Below are positions 47,869 to 62,660 of a DNA stretch of 64,000 nucleotides, piece after piece. Position 1 is the first letter of the stretch. Every line of letters begins with the position of its first letter. Source of the stretch: Pseudofabraea citricarpa (lineage: Eukaryota; Ascomycota; Leotiomycetes; Helotiales; Dermateaceae); assembly GCA_029641185.1 (NCBI GenBank), contig JAPWGK010000010.1, forward strand, positions 1,423,331-1,487,330. Reading direction: 5' to 3'. A program made the translations under genes and the position numbers. The notes under the pieces were generated by a model. The model had not been told where the DNA came from and did not search any database. It was given only the letters and a program-made list of their open reading frames with translations.

Positions 47869-48501
47869 CTTGCTGAATTGTGCTCAGAGGAGTTATGGTA
47901 TGTAAAGCCAATCTACGGGCGTCTAATATAGATATTAGCAACAAAGAAGCAAAAAAACAACTCCTGGTGTTTGTAGGGGATTTACTGGGCTTGTTGGAAA
48001 TTATTTGATAGTATTAACACGGCAGATAACCAAACAAACTTGTTTGAACAAATGTTGGGCAGGAAAATGGATGGGTTGGCAAAAAGAATTTCTTTGACGA
48101 AAGTAGCGACCGACTTATAAAACTTTTTGTCGTTTCAGGTCACGCTTTCGGGGAGCTAACAAAGCACTATTATATAAGAATACGTAAAAAAAAATTTGAA
48201 AGTATTTTATAAATCAACGATTTAATTTACTAATTCATTCACTAACCACAGTGCTATGAATGCTCCGGCTATTTGGCAGAACCACCAAAGTCGCTGTAAC
48301 CGGTAGAAAGTTATTCCGGACCCACTCACTAGCTAATTGATGTAAGCCTTGCTGTGCCGTATTCTAGATCATATATAACACGCTCTTTCGCACCAGCTGA
48401 AGATATCATATTGGATTTCCCATCGCCAAATAAAGTGTCTATTAGCAAGTAGTCTTTTTGTCTCGATTCAATTGCACTCAACCAAACATCAATCATTCAG
48501 C
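47869..48501. other. Divergent promoter region (482-aa gene / NmrA gene)
   Basis: No gene. It contains both promoters; AT-rich around 48180-48240. Confidence 0.6.
48371..48378 (+). promoter_or_regulatory. Candidate TATA box of the NmrA-like gene
   Basis: ATATATAA about 130 bp before the ATG at 48502, in GATCATATATAACACG. Confidence 0.4.
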
Positions 48502-49419
48502 ATGGCAACAATTACCGCAACTTTCCTGATCGTCGGTGCGACAGGCACTCAAGGAGGCTCGGTCGTGTCAGCCTTACTGCGCAGTGTACCAGCAACAGCG
48601 CCTATTCAAATTCTCGCCGTGACACGCAATACTGCCTCATCAAGAGCCAAATCGCTTGTCGCACTAGATTCATGTGTCAAGCTATTATCTGGTGACCCGA
48701 CATCTCCCGAAGCACTCTTTGAGAGCGCTGGAGTGAAGGTTGATGGTGTTTTTTGCGTCACAGTACACGGTCCACCGGGTGCTGAAGAAGCACAAGCACA
48801 AGGTCTCGTCGATGCAAGCCTTGCTCATGGGGTCAAGCATTTCGTTTTCACATCAGCCGACCGAGGTGGCGAGGTACTTTCCGAGACCAACCCAACACCC
48901 GTCCGACACATCGCGACCAAACATCACATTGAAGCGTATATCAAGCAGAAAACGGCAGGAACTTCGATGGCCTGGACTTTCCTGCGTCCAGTGACTTTCA
49001 TGGATAATCTGACGCCCGACTTTGCAGGCAAGGGATTTGCTGCTATGTGGAGGCAGGTTGGCGCACGACCAGTGCAGCTAGTGGCCGCAGCGGATATTGG
49101 CCACTTTGCTGCAAAGGCTCTCCTGAGTCCCAAGGAGTATTCCGGAAGATCAATTGGAATTGCCGGCGATGAGCTTAATTTCGAGCAAGCTTGTAAGGTA
49201 TTTCATGACACGATGGGGGTGGAGATGCCCACCACTTTCTGTGCCATGGGATCTGTCCTCAAGATTGCAATGAAGGATATCGGTGCCATGTTCAAGTGGT
49301 TCGAGACAGCTGGATATCAGGTTGATATTCCGGCTGCGAGGAAGGAGTATCCTGAGCTACAGGACTTTGCGACTTGGCTCAAGAAGAGCAGTGGATTTCG
49401 CGATTTGGGCAAGAAATGA
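48502..49419 (+). CDS. NmrA-like NAD(P)-binding protein
   Basis: A 305-aa single-exon Rossmann-fold protein of the NmrA/HSCARG group (atypical short-chain dehydrogenase family). These bind NAD(P) and often act as redox sensors or regulators, sometimes as reductases. The N-terminal nucleotide motif is FLIVGATGTQGG (Gly12-x2-Gly15-x2-Gly18). Further family features are VDGVFCVTVHGPPGAEEA, HFVFTSADRGG, TFLRPVTFMDNLTP and AAADIGHFAAKALL. I start at ATG 48502 because it places the Rossmann strand next to the N-terminus; an upstream in-frame TTG at 48472 is not credible. The gene is intact although RIP-degraded DNA begins about 200 bp after its stop. Confidence 0.9.
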   Translation: MATITATFLIVGATGTQGGSVVSALLRSVPATAPIQILAVTRNTASSRAKSLVALDSCVKLLSGDPTSPEALFESAGVKVDGVFCVTVHGPPGAEEAQAQGLVDASLAHGVKHFVFTSADRGGEVLSETNPTPVRHIATKHHIEAYIKQKTAGTSMAWTFLRPVTFMDNLTPDFAGKGFAAMWRQVGARPVQLVAAADIGHFAAKALLSPKEYSGRSIGIAGDELNFEQACKVFHDTMGVEMPTTFCAMGSVLKIAMKDIGAMFKWFETAGYQVDIPAARKEYPELQDFATWLKKSSGFRDLGKK

Positions 49420-49640
49420 GTTATATAACTTATGCCGCAAAAGAGAATATAAGCGAGACCGGATTGAGGACGGTCTTTAATAGTGATTATAGATGATAAT
49501 AATAATGATGATAATAATATTTATTTACGTCTAGCGGGTTTAGTGTCACGGAATCTGGGATCAGGTGATTCACTATACAGGGGATCAGGATAACTAAGGT
49601 AGTCTACTTAGTAACAAGTATTACTCTTATATAAATACGC
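49420..49640. other. 3' flank of the NmrA gene, boundary to the AT block
   Basis: Ordinary composition up to about 49600, then an abrupt change to almost pure A+T. It contains an AATAATAATGATGATAAT run near 49495-49520. Confidence 0.6.
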
Positions 49641-50534
49641 TCTTTCCTATAGTCTCTCGCTCCTCCTAATTAGATAATATAAACTATACTTTCTACGCTT
49701 TCTTAATTACTTAAATTATCTCTACTTTTGCTACGTAATAGTTATAAGCCCGGCTTATAATTAAAACTTCCTAAAATCACGTTTAAATTATAAGAAAGCT
49801 AAAAAATAATTATTCTTAAGTTTAGAATTTATTTATATTATTATAATCTCTAAAATAAACTAATAAGAAGCTAAGGAGATCTTTTTAAAAGATTATAACT
49901 TATAATCTAACTAATTCCTTTAATTCTATTATTAAGCTCGTATAAGATATATCTAAGAGCTTATAAACCTAGATACTATAAATATAAAAAGCGTAAATAT
50001 TAATCCTCTTATACGAGTATTAACTATTAATAAGCTTATTAATAAGAGAATAATACTTAATTAATAATTATACTTAGATTAAGTAATAATTAATAAGCTT
50101 TCTAGACTAAAACCTAGCTTATTATAAGATATTATAATTATATACGAAAATATATAATATAAGCTTAATACTTAGCTAAGGATTTATATTATAAAATAAG
50201 TAAGCTAGTTATATAATACGATCGAATATTAAGCTCTTAAATAATAAGTTAAATAAATAATTTCTTTCTTAATCTTAATTCTAATTAATATAATAATTAT
50301 AAAAAAAGAAAACCTAAGCTTTTAAATAATTATTCGATTACTAAAATTATAACTTATACTTACTAATAATAATACGCTAATTATTAAGAGGATTATATAC
50401 TTTTTATTTATATCTCTTAAGTTATAAGTATTAGATTAAATCTTAGTATTTCGTATAAATAATATATTATATATAAGTTAATATATTTGTAGATAAAATA
50501 ATTAATTAACTAATAAAATATTAATATATATTTA

Positions 50535-50605
50535 TAATTATATATATATTATTTATATATATATTATTTATATATATATTATTTATATATATATATAATT
50601 ATAAG
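50535..50605. repeat. 17-bp AT tandem repeat
   Basis: The unit TATTATTTATATATATA is repeated about three to four times, grading into (TA)n. Confidence 0.7.
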
Positions 50606-52387
50606 ATAATTATACTAATACTAATTAATAATTTAACTTAATTATTATATAATAACCTTACGTATAAAGTAAGATTATAAATTAGTAAAGTTTTTTAAGA
50701 CTTAATATATAAAGATTCTTAATAAGATTATTAAAAGTAAATCTTAGCTTATTTAATTAATCTAAAAGAATATTTTATAAGTTTAGCTAATATAAAATAA
50801 AAGATATTATCTTTAGACGAAATAATATAACTTTAATAAAAAAGATCTTTTATAAAACTTATAAGTAATAATAAGTTTTATAATAAAAAGAAAATATTTT
50901 ATTAACCTTAAATAATAAGATAATAAAATTAATATAACTAATACGAATAAATATACTAATATACTTATTAATATATATATTATAGTAAATATTAATATAT
51001 AAAAGGAATAAAAGATAAAAGATAATAAGTTATAAGATAATTTTAAGAATATATTTTAAGAATAAATATTAGTAATATTTAGTAAAATATTAAGAGTAAT
51101 TATAACTAAAATTTATATATACTTATATATATATAAAGTATTTATTAAACTTAAATCGAGATTTATATCTTATATTTAACTTTTAGTAAACCTCCTAAGT
51201 AAGAAAAAGCTTTATATATAAATAAAAAATAAGATTAAGAAATAAATAAATATATATAAAAAGAAATTCGATTTAATATATAAGCTAAAAGATCTAATAT
51301 ATTAGTTACTTCTAGTAAGTATTTTATATAATATCTTTATAATAAGCCTAATAATAATACTAAAATAACTTATTTGGCTATTAATTAAGAATATAATTTA
51401 GATTAATATTTTAACTCTTATATATCTTAGCCTAGTATTTACCTAAAGTTTATTAATATCTTAAATCTAAGTCTTTAGCCTAAAAAATAACCTCTTATAA
51501 TTTTATATTCTTAAGATAATCTTATATAAAGTTTATAATAATAATAATATATTTAGGAACCTAAAATATTATTAATTAATAAGTTAATTACTAAACTAAT
51601 AAAAATCTATAATATATTAAACGAAAAGAAATATATAAGCGAATTATATAATATTCTTAATATAAAAATATAAGTATTTTTTAATTATTATAATAAAATA
51701 AAAATATTAGATTATAATTATTATTTAATATTTTTTATAATATTTTAAGATAAAACGTTTAAATTTTATTATAATAAGATATTTAGCTAAGCTTATAACT
51801 TTTATATAATAATATAAATAATAAGAAATTATTTTAAAATTAAAAAGAATAAATAATTATATTTCTTAGAATAATATAAGATTATATTTTAAGGAATTAT
51901 TTAATAATACCTAGATAAATTAAGACTTAAATATCTTAAGATTTTATTTAATATACTTTATATAATATAATAAGAACTTTTAATTTAATACTAAAATAAG
52001 TATAACTTATAAGATTAAGTATTAAATATATATTATAATATCCTAGAATATAATTTTATATTTTATAAACTAGTTTTAATATTTAAAAAGTTTTACTTAG
52101 AATTAAGATTTATTATTATTATTATTATATAATATAACTAATTATTATTATATATCTAAGAAATATTATATAATAATAATAATAATAATAATAATTATAT
52201 ATAATATACGAGTTATTTTAACCCCTAATATAATTAATATTAGATTAACTAAAAATATAATAACTAGAAATAATATTACTAAGATTATATAAAATATAAT
52301 AAATTATTAAATTCTAGTTAATTTAAGAAAAAAAAAAGTTTCTAGGAAGATTAGAAAAATAAAAGAAAATTTAATAATAATAAAAAA

Positions 52388-52429
52388 TATTATATATATT
52401 AAAAGCTAGGATATTAGTTAAGTAATTAT
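52388..52429 (+). pseudogene. Ghost of a retrotransposon gag zinc knuckle
   Basis: Read in frame from 52388, codons 1, 4, 9 and 14 are all TAT. They fall exactly at the three Cys and one His of the CX2CX4HX4C zinc knuckle, with Lys (AAG) and Gly (GGA) at the usual K-x-G-H positions. TGT or TGC to TAT (G-to-A, plus C-to-T for TGC) and CAT or CAC to TAT (C-to-T) are RIP-type changes. This suggests a plus-strand gag-pol element occupies the left part of the AT block. In such AT-rich DNA the match could be chance. Confidence 0.4.
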
Positions 52430-54059
52430 ATAAATAAAAAATAAACTAAGATATATATATATTATAAATCTTAAAACTAATATATCTAAGATAATAAATT
52501 TAACTAATTCTTAATTAATTTTAAAAGATTACTTATTTTATATAAGAATTATCCTAATATTAAACTTTCTTTTAATAAGAAAATATAATAATTTAATATA
52601 TTTATTATTTCTACTAATAACTTAAAAGTAATAAATAAGATAATTATCTAGATTATAAGAAAAATAAATAAAAATAAATATTTTATTAGTATCTAGATAT
52701 ATTAAACTAAGTTAAAAAAAGATAAATCTTTATATAAATATTTTTTAATTAATTTTATTAAAAATAATATATAATTTATTAAAATAATCTTAAATAACTA
52801 GAAAATAAATTATTTTCTTATAAAATAAGATATTCTTAGTTTTTAAATAAAATTAATAAGAAAATTAGTTATATATAAAATAAATAAATATAAAAATAAA
52901 AATAAATATTTATTAGAGATATTCTAAGATATTATACTAAATATAAGAGTATTAGGGATCTTAATAATAAGAAAATCTTAGTTTTAAGTATTATAATAAT
53001 AATATTTAAACTTATAATTATATATAAATAATAAGAATAATATTATATATTTTAGGAAAAAACTCTTAATAATAAAAAGAATTATTAATCTTAAGATATT
53101 AATTAAAAATATTATATTTTATATTATATTAATCTTAATATTATTTTTATTTTATATATAAGATATAAATAAGATATTTATATAAATTAATAACTTATAA
53201 AATATTTTTATTTAAGATAAGAAAATTATATTTTTAGTATAAAAATAAAAATATTTATTTATATTATTAAATTAATTAAAAATAATTATATCGTATTATC
53301 TAATAAAATCTAAGTTTTATTAAGTATATTATAGATTTAAATACTTTTTTATATAAAAATTAATAAAAATTCTTAAGAAAGTAAATTAAGATTTTAAGAT
53401 ATTAATACTTAAAAATCTTATAAAGTTTTATAAATATTATTAAATTTATTCTAAATTACTAGAGCGATTTAAACTTATTATTAAAAAAGATATAAATTTT
53501 AATTACTTAGTAATAATTAATATTATATATTTAAATAAAAAACTAGTAATATATATAATTAATAAAATAATATTATTTAATATAATAAAATTTTTAAAAG
53601 ATATAAAAGTAAAAATAATATAAAATATATTTCGTATATTATAAATTAATATATATCTTAGTTTATTAAATTTCTTTATTTATAATATTAATATAAACTT
53701 TATAATATCTAAGTTTTAATAAAATATATTAATAATAATAATTAAGACTAAGAAAGTTCTTATAAAAGTTTATAATAATATTAAGAAAATAAAAAGATAT
53801 TATATATTTTTATAATATATATATAAAATATTTTATATAAAATTAAAAGATAAATATATTAATAAGAATATTATTTTTTAAATAATTATAAAAGCTATTA
53901 ATAATTTTATAAAACCTAATAAACTAATACTTATATTATTTATTTTTAGTATTTACCTAAGAATTAGCTAGGATAATATCTTAATTATATTTATAATAAA
54001 ATATAAGAAGATAATAAACCTAGTAATATAAGAAATTAAACGCTTTTATACCTAATATA

Positions 54060-54402
54060 TAATAATCTAAATAACTTTTAATAAATTATTTTAGTTATCT
54101 AAGAAATAAGTAAAAATAAATATATTATAAGAAGCTTCTTAAGTATTAGTAAATTTATTACTAGTATAAAAGAATATTATTTTAAGTTAAATATAAAATT
54201 TTATAATCTAAGAAAATTTATTTATTTATATAAACTTTTATATTTTATAGATTTCTTAGATTTTTTAGATATTAATCCTATTAATTTTATTAATCTAATT
54301 ATATAATCTTAATCTTATAATTTCTACTTACGATTTTTTATATATATTTATTATATTAAGCCTTAGGTTATAAGCTATTATATAATATAATATTTATAAT
54401 AT
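54060..54402. repeat. Left LTR of the degraded retroelement
   Basis: Aligns without large gaps to 59706-60054. Shared anchors include AATAACTTTTAATAAATTATT, TATTATAAGAAG and TATAATCTTAATCTTATAAT. Differences I checked are nearly all C/T or G/A. Confidence 0.75.
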
Positions 54403-57400
54403 TATTTTTTATTTAGCTTAATATATTCTTAAGCTTAAAAGCTAAAATAAAAAATATTAATATTAAGTTATAATCTTTTTTTCTTTTTATTATATTACTT
54501 ATATATTTAAAGAAAACTAAAAATTAACTAAATTTATATTCTTAAATAATAAAATTTAAAATTATTTTTAATATAATATCTTATTTATATTATAAAAGAA
54601 AAAAACTAAAATATTATATATTTATAAGCTTTTTTTAATATACTAAGTATATATAAGCTAGTAATTTAATAAAATATAATATTTCTAGTTTTATTTATAT
54701 AAAATAAATAAAACTAAAATATAATAAAAAAAAATTAAAATCTAAATATTATTTTACTTAGAATAAATAATAATAATTCTTTTTTTATTTAGCTAAATAA
54801 TAAGTAAAGTTATTTTAGCTTAATAAATAATATTTTACTTTTTATACTTATATTATAATAATATTTTATTATAAACTTTAATTTCTAGAAAAACTTAATA
54901 TTATAAAAAAAATAAAATATATTATCTTAGATTTTTTCTAGGTTATATTTATTAGCCTAAGTAATCTTAATCTTTTTCTTAATTCTTAGGTTAATCTTAT
55001 ACTAATAATTATATTATTTAATTTCGATTTTTTAGATTTCTTTTAAGTAAGCTTAGGTTTTAGTAATAAAATTTATTAAATAACTAATAATACTTAAGAT
55101 TTCTTTTTAGCTCTTATATATTTTTAAAATATAAGTAATTCTTTTATTTAATTAAATATTTAATCTTATTATATTAATATTAATAATCTAAAACTCTTTT
55201 AACTTTATATTTAATATTTAAGTTAATTAATTAGATTTTTATAACTAAAATATTTAGTATTCTAAGAAATATTATTTTAAGTAATAAAATATAAAAAACT
55301 AGATAAATATTTATTATCTTTAATAATCTTAGTTTATAATTAATTAGTTTTATTATCTTTTTTATTATAAATAATCTTAATTTTTTATAATTTAACTTAT
55401 TATTTAGTCTTTTTATTTTAATATTTTATTAAAATAAATAAACTTTTTTTTTTTTCTTAAAAATAAGTTTTATATTATATTTTATATTATAATATATTAT
55501 TAACTTCTAAGTAATAAATTTAATATCTATTTATAGCTTATTATATAATATTTTAAGCTAATTAACCTAAATAATTACTTCCTAAGATTAACTTATATTA
55601 ACTAATAATACCTAGTATATAATAAAATTAAACTTATAATTAATATAAAATAAAAAAACTCTTATAATTTTTATATTTATATTATTATATATATATTATA
55701 TAAATAATAATAATTATATCTAGTTATTTTATTTATAACTAATATAATATTATAAATATATTTTTATTATCTAGTTAATTCTTTTTATTTATTTATTCGT
55801 TTATAAGTAAAAGCTTATAAATAACTTATATTTTATTCTTAATAAAATAACTAATATTATCTAGAATTTAAATATAAATAACTTATCTTAATCTAAGATA
55901 ATTTCTTTTAGTATTTTATAATTTATAATAATTACTTATAAAAATATTTATATTATATTATTAATATTATTAGTTTTAAGAAATAATATTATATATATAT
56001 ATTTTATAAGCTTATTTATAATTATAATTATTAAGTTATATTTAATTTTAGTAATTAAATCTTTTAAGAATAATAATTTTACTATAAAGTTTAAAATAAT
56101 TAACTTTTATAACTAAAGCGAAATATTAGATAATTTTATAAGATTATATAAAATATAATTAGCTATTTTATTTTATATATATATATTATAACCTAGTATT
56201 ATATTCTTAATTATTTTCTTTATTTTAGGGAAATAATATATTCTTATAAAATAAGATATTATTTTAGTTATTTCTTAATAATTATAAGCTAGTAATTTAT
56301 ATTATTATTATATAAACCTTATTCGTATATATATTAAAATATAAATCTTATCTTAGAATATTAAAAGCTTTTAATTATTTCTTAAGAATCCTAGCTTTAA
56401 AACTTATTTTTATTATCTAATTATAAAGTTTTTATTATATTTTCTAGGAATATTCTTTATAAATAAATTCTTTTTTAGTTATATTATTATTATAACTTAC
56501 CTAATATTATAAACTAGTATATTATTATCTTATTATAAGATTATATATAATTCGTATATTTTATTCTCTAGATATTCTAGTTTTTAGCTAAGAATATTAA
56601 CTTTAGTATTTTTTAATCTTTTAATATATAAAATTCTAAAATTATATTAAATAAAAGTTTCTAATTATTAAATTTATTATTAGTTTAGTTTTTTAGTAAT
56701 TATAAAATAAATAAGATTCTTATAATTTATAAATATTTATACTTAGTATTTTAATTTTACTAAGTATATTTTTTATTCTTAGAAAATATTTATTATTATA
56801 AGTAATTTCTTATTATAAATCTTATAATTTAGCTTAGCTAAAAAAAAGTTTCTAAGAATAATATATAATTAATTATTATCTTTCTTATTTATTAGGTTAA
56901 TTTAATATAATTCTAATAATATAATTAAATAAATTTATTTTTACTCGAATTTCTTTTTCTAGATTAAATAAAATAAATACTAAGCTTTAAGCGAATATTT
57001 TCTTAAGTTTCTTAAAAGTCTTATTTATTACTAGGCTTTATATAAATAACTTATTCTTATATATAAGTTTTATTAAAAATATTACGATTTTTAAATAATT
57101 TTTAATAAATTATTAATAAAAGTTTATAAATCCTAAAAAAGATTATATATTATTCCTAGTAATTTCTAGTTTATAAATATTAGTATATTATTTATTAATT
57201 ACTAGTATATTATTAATATATTAATAAGTCTTAAAAGTATTATAATATACTTATAATAATTATAATATATTTTAAATATAATTTTTTCTTTTTTTTTAGT
57301 CTTAATTTTAATAAGATTATATATTTCTTTTAGATTAAGTTAAATAAAAATCTTAGCTTCTTATAACTTATTATATAATTTCTTAGTAAATAATAAGATA

Positions 57401-59705
57401 TAATAATTATTTTTTATAATATTATTAAGCTTTTTATAATTTATATATAATCTTTTTATTTTATTTTTTTTTAGTATAAATATTACTAATAATTCTTATA
57501 AGAATATTAATTTTCTAATATCTTATAATCTTATAACTAATATTAAGATAAAGTCTTAATATTTAGTTTTTTCTTAAATAAATTATTAAATTATTTATAT
57601 TTTAATAATATTATTTTATCTATTAATAAACTTTTTATTATATTAATATTTTAATTTATAAAAATAATATTAATTTCTCTTAAATTTTTTATAACTTTTT
57701 ATAATATATAATTATATTAATTAAAATATATTTAATCTTACTTTTAATTTATTATAAGGTTATATTATTTAATTTATAATAATCCTAAGATTACTTAGTA
57801 TTACTTAATATTTATAATATTAAACTAGATTATTTTTATATATTTTATTTTATTAAGTATTATATTAAGTTTCGTTTTAATATTTATTTATTTATCTTAA
57901 TAAGATATTACTAATTTATTAATAATAATAAGATTATAAGATTTTATATTAACTTTAATTTTAAATTTATAAAATAATATTATATCTAATAATATAAAAT
58001 TTCTTATAACTTTTAAGTTAATTATAATTATTATTAGCTTTCTTATAATTTTTACTTTTATTATAAGTTACTTATAACCTCTTATAATATATAACTTTTA
58101 TTAAGTTTTTTTTTATTATTTATAATAATATTTATTAATTATATATTCTTATAATTAATACTAGTTATTATTAATTATAACTTAGTATATATATTTCTCT
58201 TAAGAATTTTAGTCTTAAGATTTTTTTTTCTTAAAATATTATTATTTTTTTTTAATTAATTTCTAGATAATATTATTCTAACTAATATTATTTATCTTTT
58301 ATAAGCTACTTACTTTTAGCTTTAAACTTAGTTTTTATCTAGGTTATACTTAGGTAAAATATATATATATTTTATTAATTTCTTATTATAATTATTTAAT
58401 TTATTAATATTTTAAGTATTAAATCTTATAAGTTTTTCTTACTTATAAATTATTATCTTATATAAGTAACTTATAATATAAGATTTTATTCCTAATAAAT
58501 TTTTATATATACTAATATATTTAATTTCTTTTAATAAGTTTATAAAAAAGAATTTTCTAAAATTCTTTTACTTAAAAAAATTATTCCTAAGTATCTTTTA
58601 TACTTCTTAGTTCTAGTAATATTAATCGTTTATCTTATATTAATTAGTTATTTATATCTTTCTAATTAAAACTTATTACTTTTAGATTAATTTAAATATA
58701 AATCTTTTTTTACTTAAGTTTTCTTAATATTATTATTTTTTTAATTATAATAATATATCTTATAATAATTTTTACTTACTTTTAATCTTATTAGCTTTTA
58801 TTATTCTTATAATATAATAATATTATATATTCTAATAAATTATATTTAAAATATAATTTCTTATCTTAATATTTATTTATCTTTTATTTAAAAAATTACT
58901 TTTTTTTCTTAAAATTTATTATATCTAATTTTATAAGTTAAAGCTAATAACTTTTAGTTTATAACCTCTAGTATTATTTTATTTAAATATTCTTTTTTTT
59001 TATAATTTACTTAAAATATTTATTATTAATCTTAATAATTTTTATAATTATTTCTTATAAATTATTAGGTTTATTAGACTAAGTAATCTTATTCTTAATA
59101 TAATTCTTAAGATCTTAGTAATATCTAGTCTTAAGAGTTATATTATCTTAGCTTATTTTTATTATATATTATTAAAACTTAATTATATAATTTATAATTA
59201 ATTTATATTACTTAATTTATATTAAGTATATTTTTATTATTTTTTCTAGGTTAATATTTTTATAAGCTTATTTAATATTCTTAGTAAACTCTTAAATTAT
59301 AATAAATAATATCTAGGTTATTTTTTTTATATTAATAATAATTCTTTTTTTAATATTCTTAATTATTAAAAAGTTTACTAGGAATAAGTTAATCTAATTA
59401 AAAGTTTATCTTCTTAGAAATATTATTATTTATAAGACTTATTTTATCTTATTCTTAAACTTATTTTTATTAAAAAATATATAAATCTTTACTTAGACTA
59501 AGAATTATATTAGGTATTTATAATTATTATTAAAAGTCTTAGATATTATAATCTTAAGTTAATTTTCTTTTTTTTTTTTCTTTTTCTTTTTTATAAGAAA
59601 ATTAATAATCTTAGGTTCTAGAAACTTAATTTTACTTATATATTTATTTATAAAAGTTATATTACTTCTTATAAGTTAATATTTTTAAAAGTAATATTTA
59701 AAATA

Positions 59706-60054
59706 TAATAACTTAAATAACTTTTAATAAATTATTCTAGTTATTTAAGAAATAAATAAAAGTAAATATATTATAAGAAGTTTCTTAAGTATTAGTAAAC
59801 TTATTATTAATATAAAAGAATATTATTTTAAGTTAAATATAAAGTTTTATAATTTAAGAAAACTTATTTATTTATATAAATTTTTATATTTTATAAATTC
59901 CTTAGATTTCTTAGATTAATATATTAATCTTATTAATCTTATTAATTTAATTATATAATCTTAATCTTATAATTTTTATTTACGATTTTTTATATATACT
60001 TATTATATTAAGTCTTAAGCTATAAGTTATTATATAATAAGACGTTTATAATAT
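59706..60054. repeat. Right LTR of the degraded retroelement
   Basis: Direct partner of 54060-54402. A small insertion of a few bases near 59912 and a difference near the 3' end account for the length change. Confidence 0.75.
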
Positions 60055-62477
60055 AATAATTAATTAAAAAGATATTAGTTATATAAAATAAGCTTTATAT
60101 AAACTTAATAATAATATTATTATTATAATTAGATATTTTAGTATAAAAAAAGAAATAAAATTAGAAAAAATTATATAAGTTAATTATTATTATAAGTAAA
60201 ACTTATATTATTAATATATCTTATAACCTAATAAATTTTTATTTAATTATTATAAAATCTTTTAACTTAAAGTTATAAAATAATTAACCTTAGCTTAATT
60301 ATAAGAATCTTATAAGGCTAATATTAATAAGAATAAAAAATAATTAGAAGATAAAATTATAAGTATTAGAAGATATTATCTAAACTAAGTAAATTCGTAT
60401 AATATTTATATAATTAAGATTTATACTAATAATTATATTATTATAAAAATTAATTTATTCTTTTAATAAAAAAATTTCTTATAATAATAAGAAGTTTAAT
60501 AAGAATTTTATAATTTAATTTTTATTTTCTTATATTTAATATCTTTCTAATAAATTATTTTAATTTATATAAAATATAAGTAATATATAATAAGTAATAT
60601 TATTAGTATATTTAACTTATAAGAAAATTAATAATCTTAAGTTTTTAAGATAATTTTAAGAATTAGGTATTATTATAATACTTAGGTAATTATTTAAGGA
60701 ATTTATTAAGAAAAAAGTTAAAGAATTAATTATAAATAATATTTTTAAATTTATAGATTTAATTTATAATAATATAAAAGAAAGATTTTTAACTTCTAGT
60801 TAATATATAAAATAAAAAGAAAGAAAATAATAACTTTATATAAAAAGACTTATATTATTTAAGCTTATAATAATATAAGAAAGTAATTTATATTAACTTA
60901 ATTATTAATAATCTAAAAAATAAGCTAATATATACTTATTATTCTTATTATTTTACTTAATTCGTACGAATATATCTTTTATTATTATAATATTACCTAA
61001 GTATATATTTAGTTTATTATAGATTTAGCTTTTAAATTCTTATATATTTACTAAAAGAAATCTAATATTAATATCTAAAAAATATAATTATAATAATAAG
61101 AAAGCTATTATATAATATTTTAGAGATAAATATATATTAGTAAGTAATATATTATAAGTATTATATTAATTAATTATAGATATAAATATTTATATACGAT
61201 TTATATTTATTTATTTTTAACTTTAAAACTTTTAGAATTATAAGTATATAAACTAATAATATATTAATCTTAGGTAATAATATATTTATTAACTAGGAAA
61301 AGAAAAAGCTAAAAAAAGCTAATTTCTTAGTAAAATTATTAGAAATACTTATATATAAAATACTTCTAATATTTAATAAATATTTCTTTTAATAAAATTA
61401 TAATAATTTCTTATTATTATTTTAAAAAAAGTAAGATAAAAAGATATAACTTATTAACTTAGATTTATTTTTTAATTAAAAGAATTATTAATAATAATAT
61501 ACTTAAGATATATATATAATAAATATTTATTAACCTAAAATTATTTTTAATTTTTTTATTATTACTTAATATTAAAAGTTAATTCTTATAAATATTATAA
61601 AGTTAAACGCTTATTTAAAATAATAAATAAATAACTTAGATTAAAAGATTTATTATATTTATTTTAACTTATCTTATATAAAGTTATTTATATTTATAAA
61701 TAAATTATTTATAAATAATAAAAACCTAAGTTTTTAACTTAGGTTTATTATTTTACTAGTAATCGAATCTTAAATAATAATAAAATAAAATTTAATAACT
61801 TTTTTATTTATATATAAATTAAATAAATTTACTCTTAAGAGAAATATAATTTACTAAAATAATATAAAAAATAAAAAAGTTATAAGAAGTATATTTATAT
61901 TAAAAATTTATAATATAATAATAAGAATTAATTTTATTATTATTATTAGTAATATAATTAATAAAATAATATTATAATTAAATCTTTTACTAAGACTTAT
62001 AATTATATATATTAATTCGTATTTATTATATAAATATCTTATAAAGCTTAGGATTACTAAGAAAAAGCGCCTAATAATTAATATTATAATATTATATTAA
62101 TTATATAAGAAAGAAAAACTTATAAAAGTTTATTAAATAAATAAACTTAGTAATTTAACTAATATTATAATAAAAAAGAAAGCTAATAATACTCTTAAAA
62201 GATTTCTTAATAATAATAAGATTTTTATACGAATTAATAAGTAAGTTAAAAGAAAAGAAAAATAATTAAAAGATAAAAATTTTTATATATTATTATATTA
62301 ATTTTATTTTTAGAATTTATTTTTATTTATATTTTTAGTTACTTATTTAAATATTTATTTATTTAAAATTAAGAAAAGTAAATAAATATTATTTTTTATA
62401 TAAGAATAAAAAACTAGATAAAAAGGTAATTAAATTATAAGATAAAGTTTTCACTCTTATAAATAATATTATTACTC

Positions 62478-62660
<183 letters not shown>

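Larger units (their letters stand above)
54060..60054. mobile_element. RIP-inactivated LTR retroelement (about 6.0 kb)
   Basis: Bounded by two direct repeats of about 345 bp in the same orientation with about 5.3 kb between, the architecture of a full-length LTR retrotransposon. No coding capacity remains, so the family (Gypsy or Copia) and strand cannot be assigned. LTR ends would be TG...CA before RIP but now read TA-like, so borders are good to a few bases only. Confidence 0.65.

Noticed and set aside
48472..48501. Upstream TTG extension of the NmrA gene
   Set aside because: Same reason; ATG at 48502 puts the Rossmann motif at the expected place.
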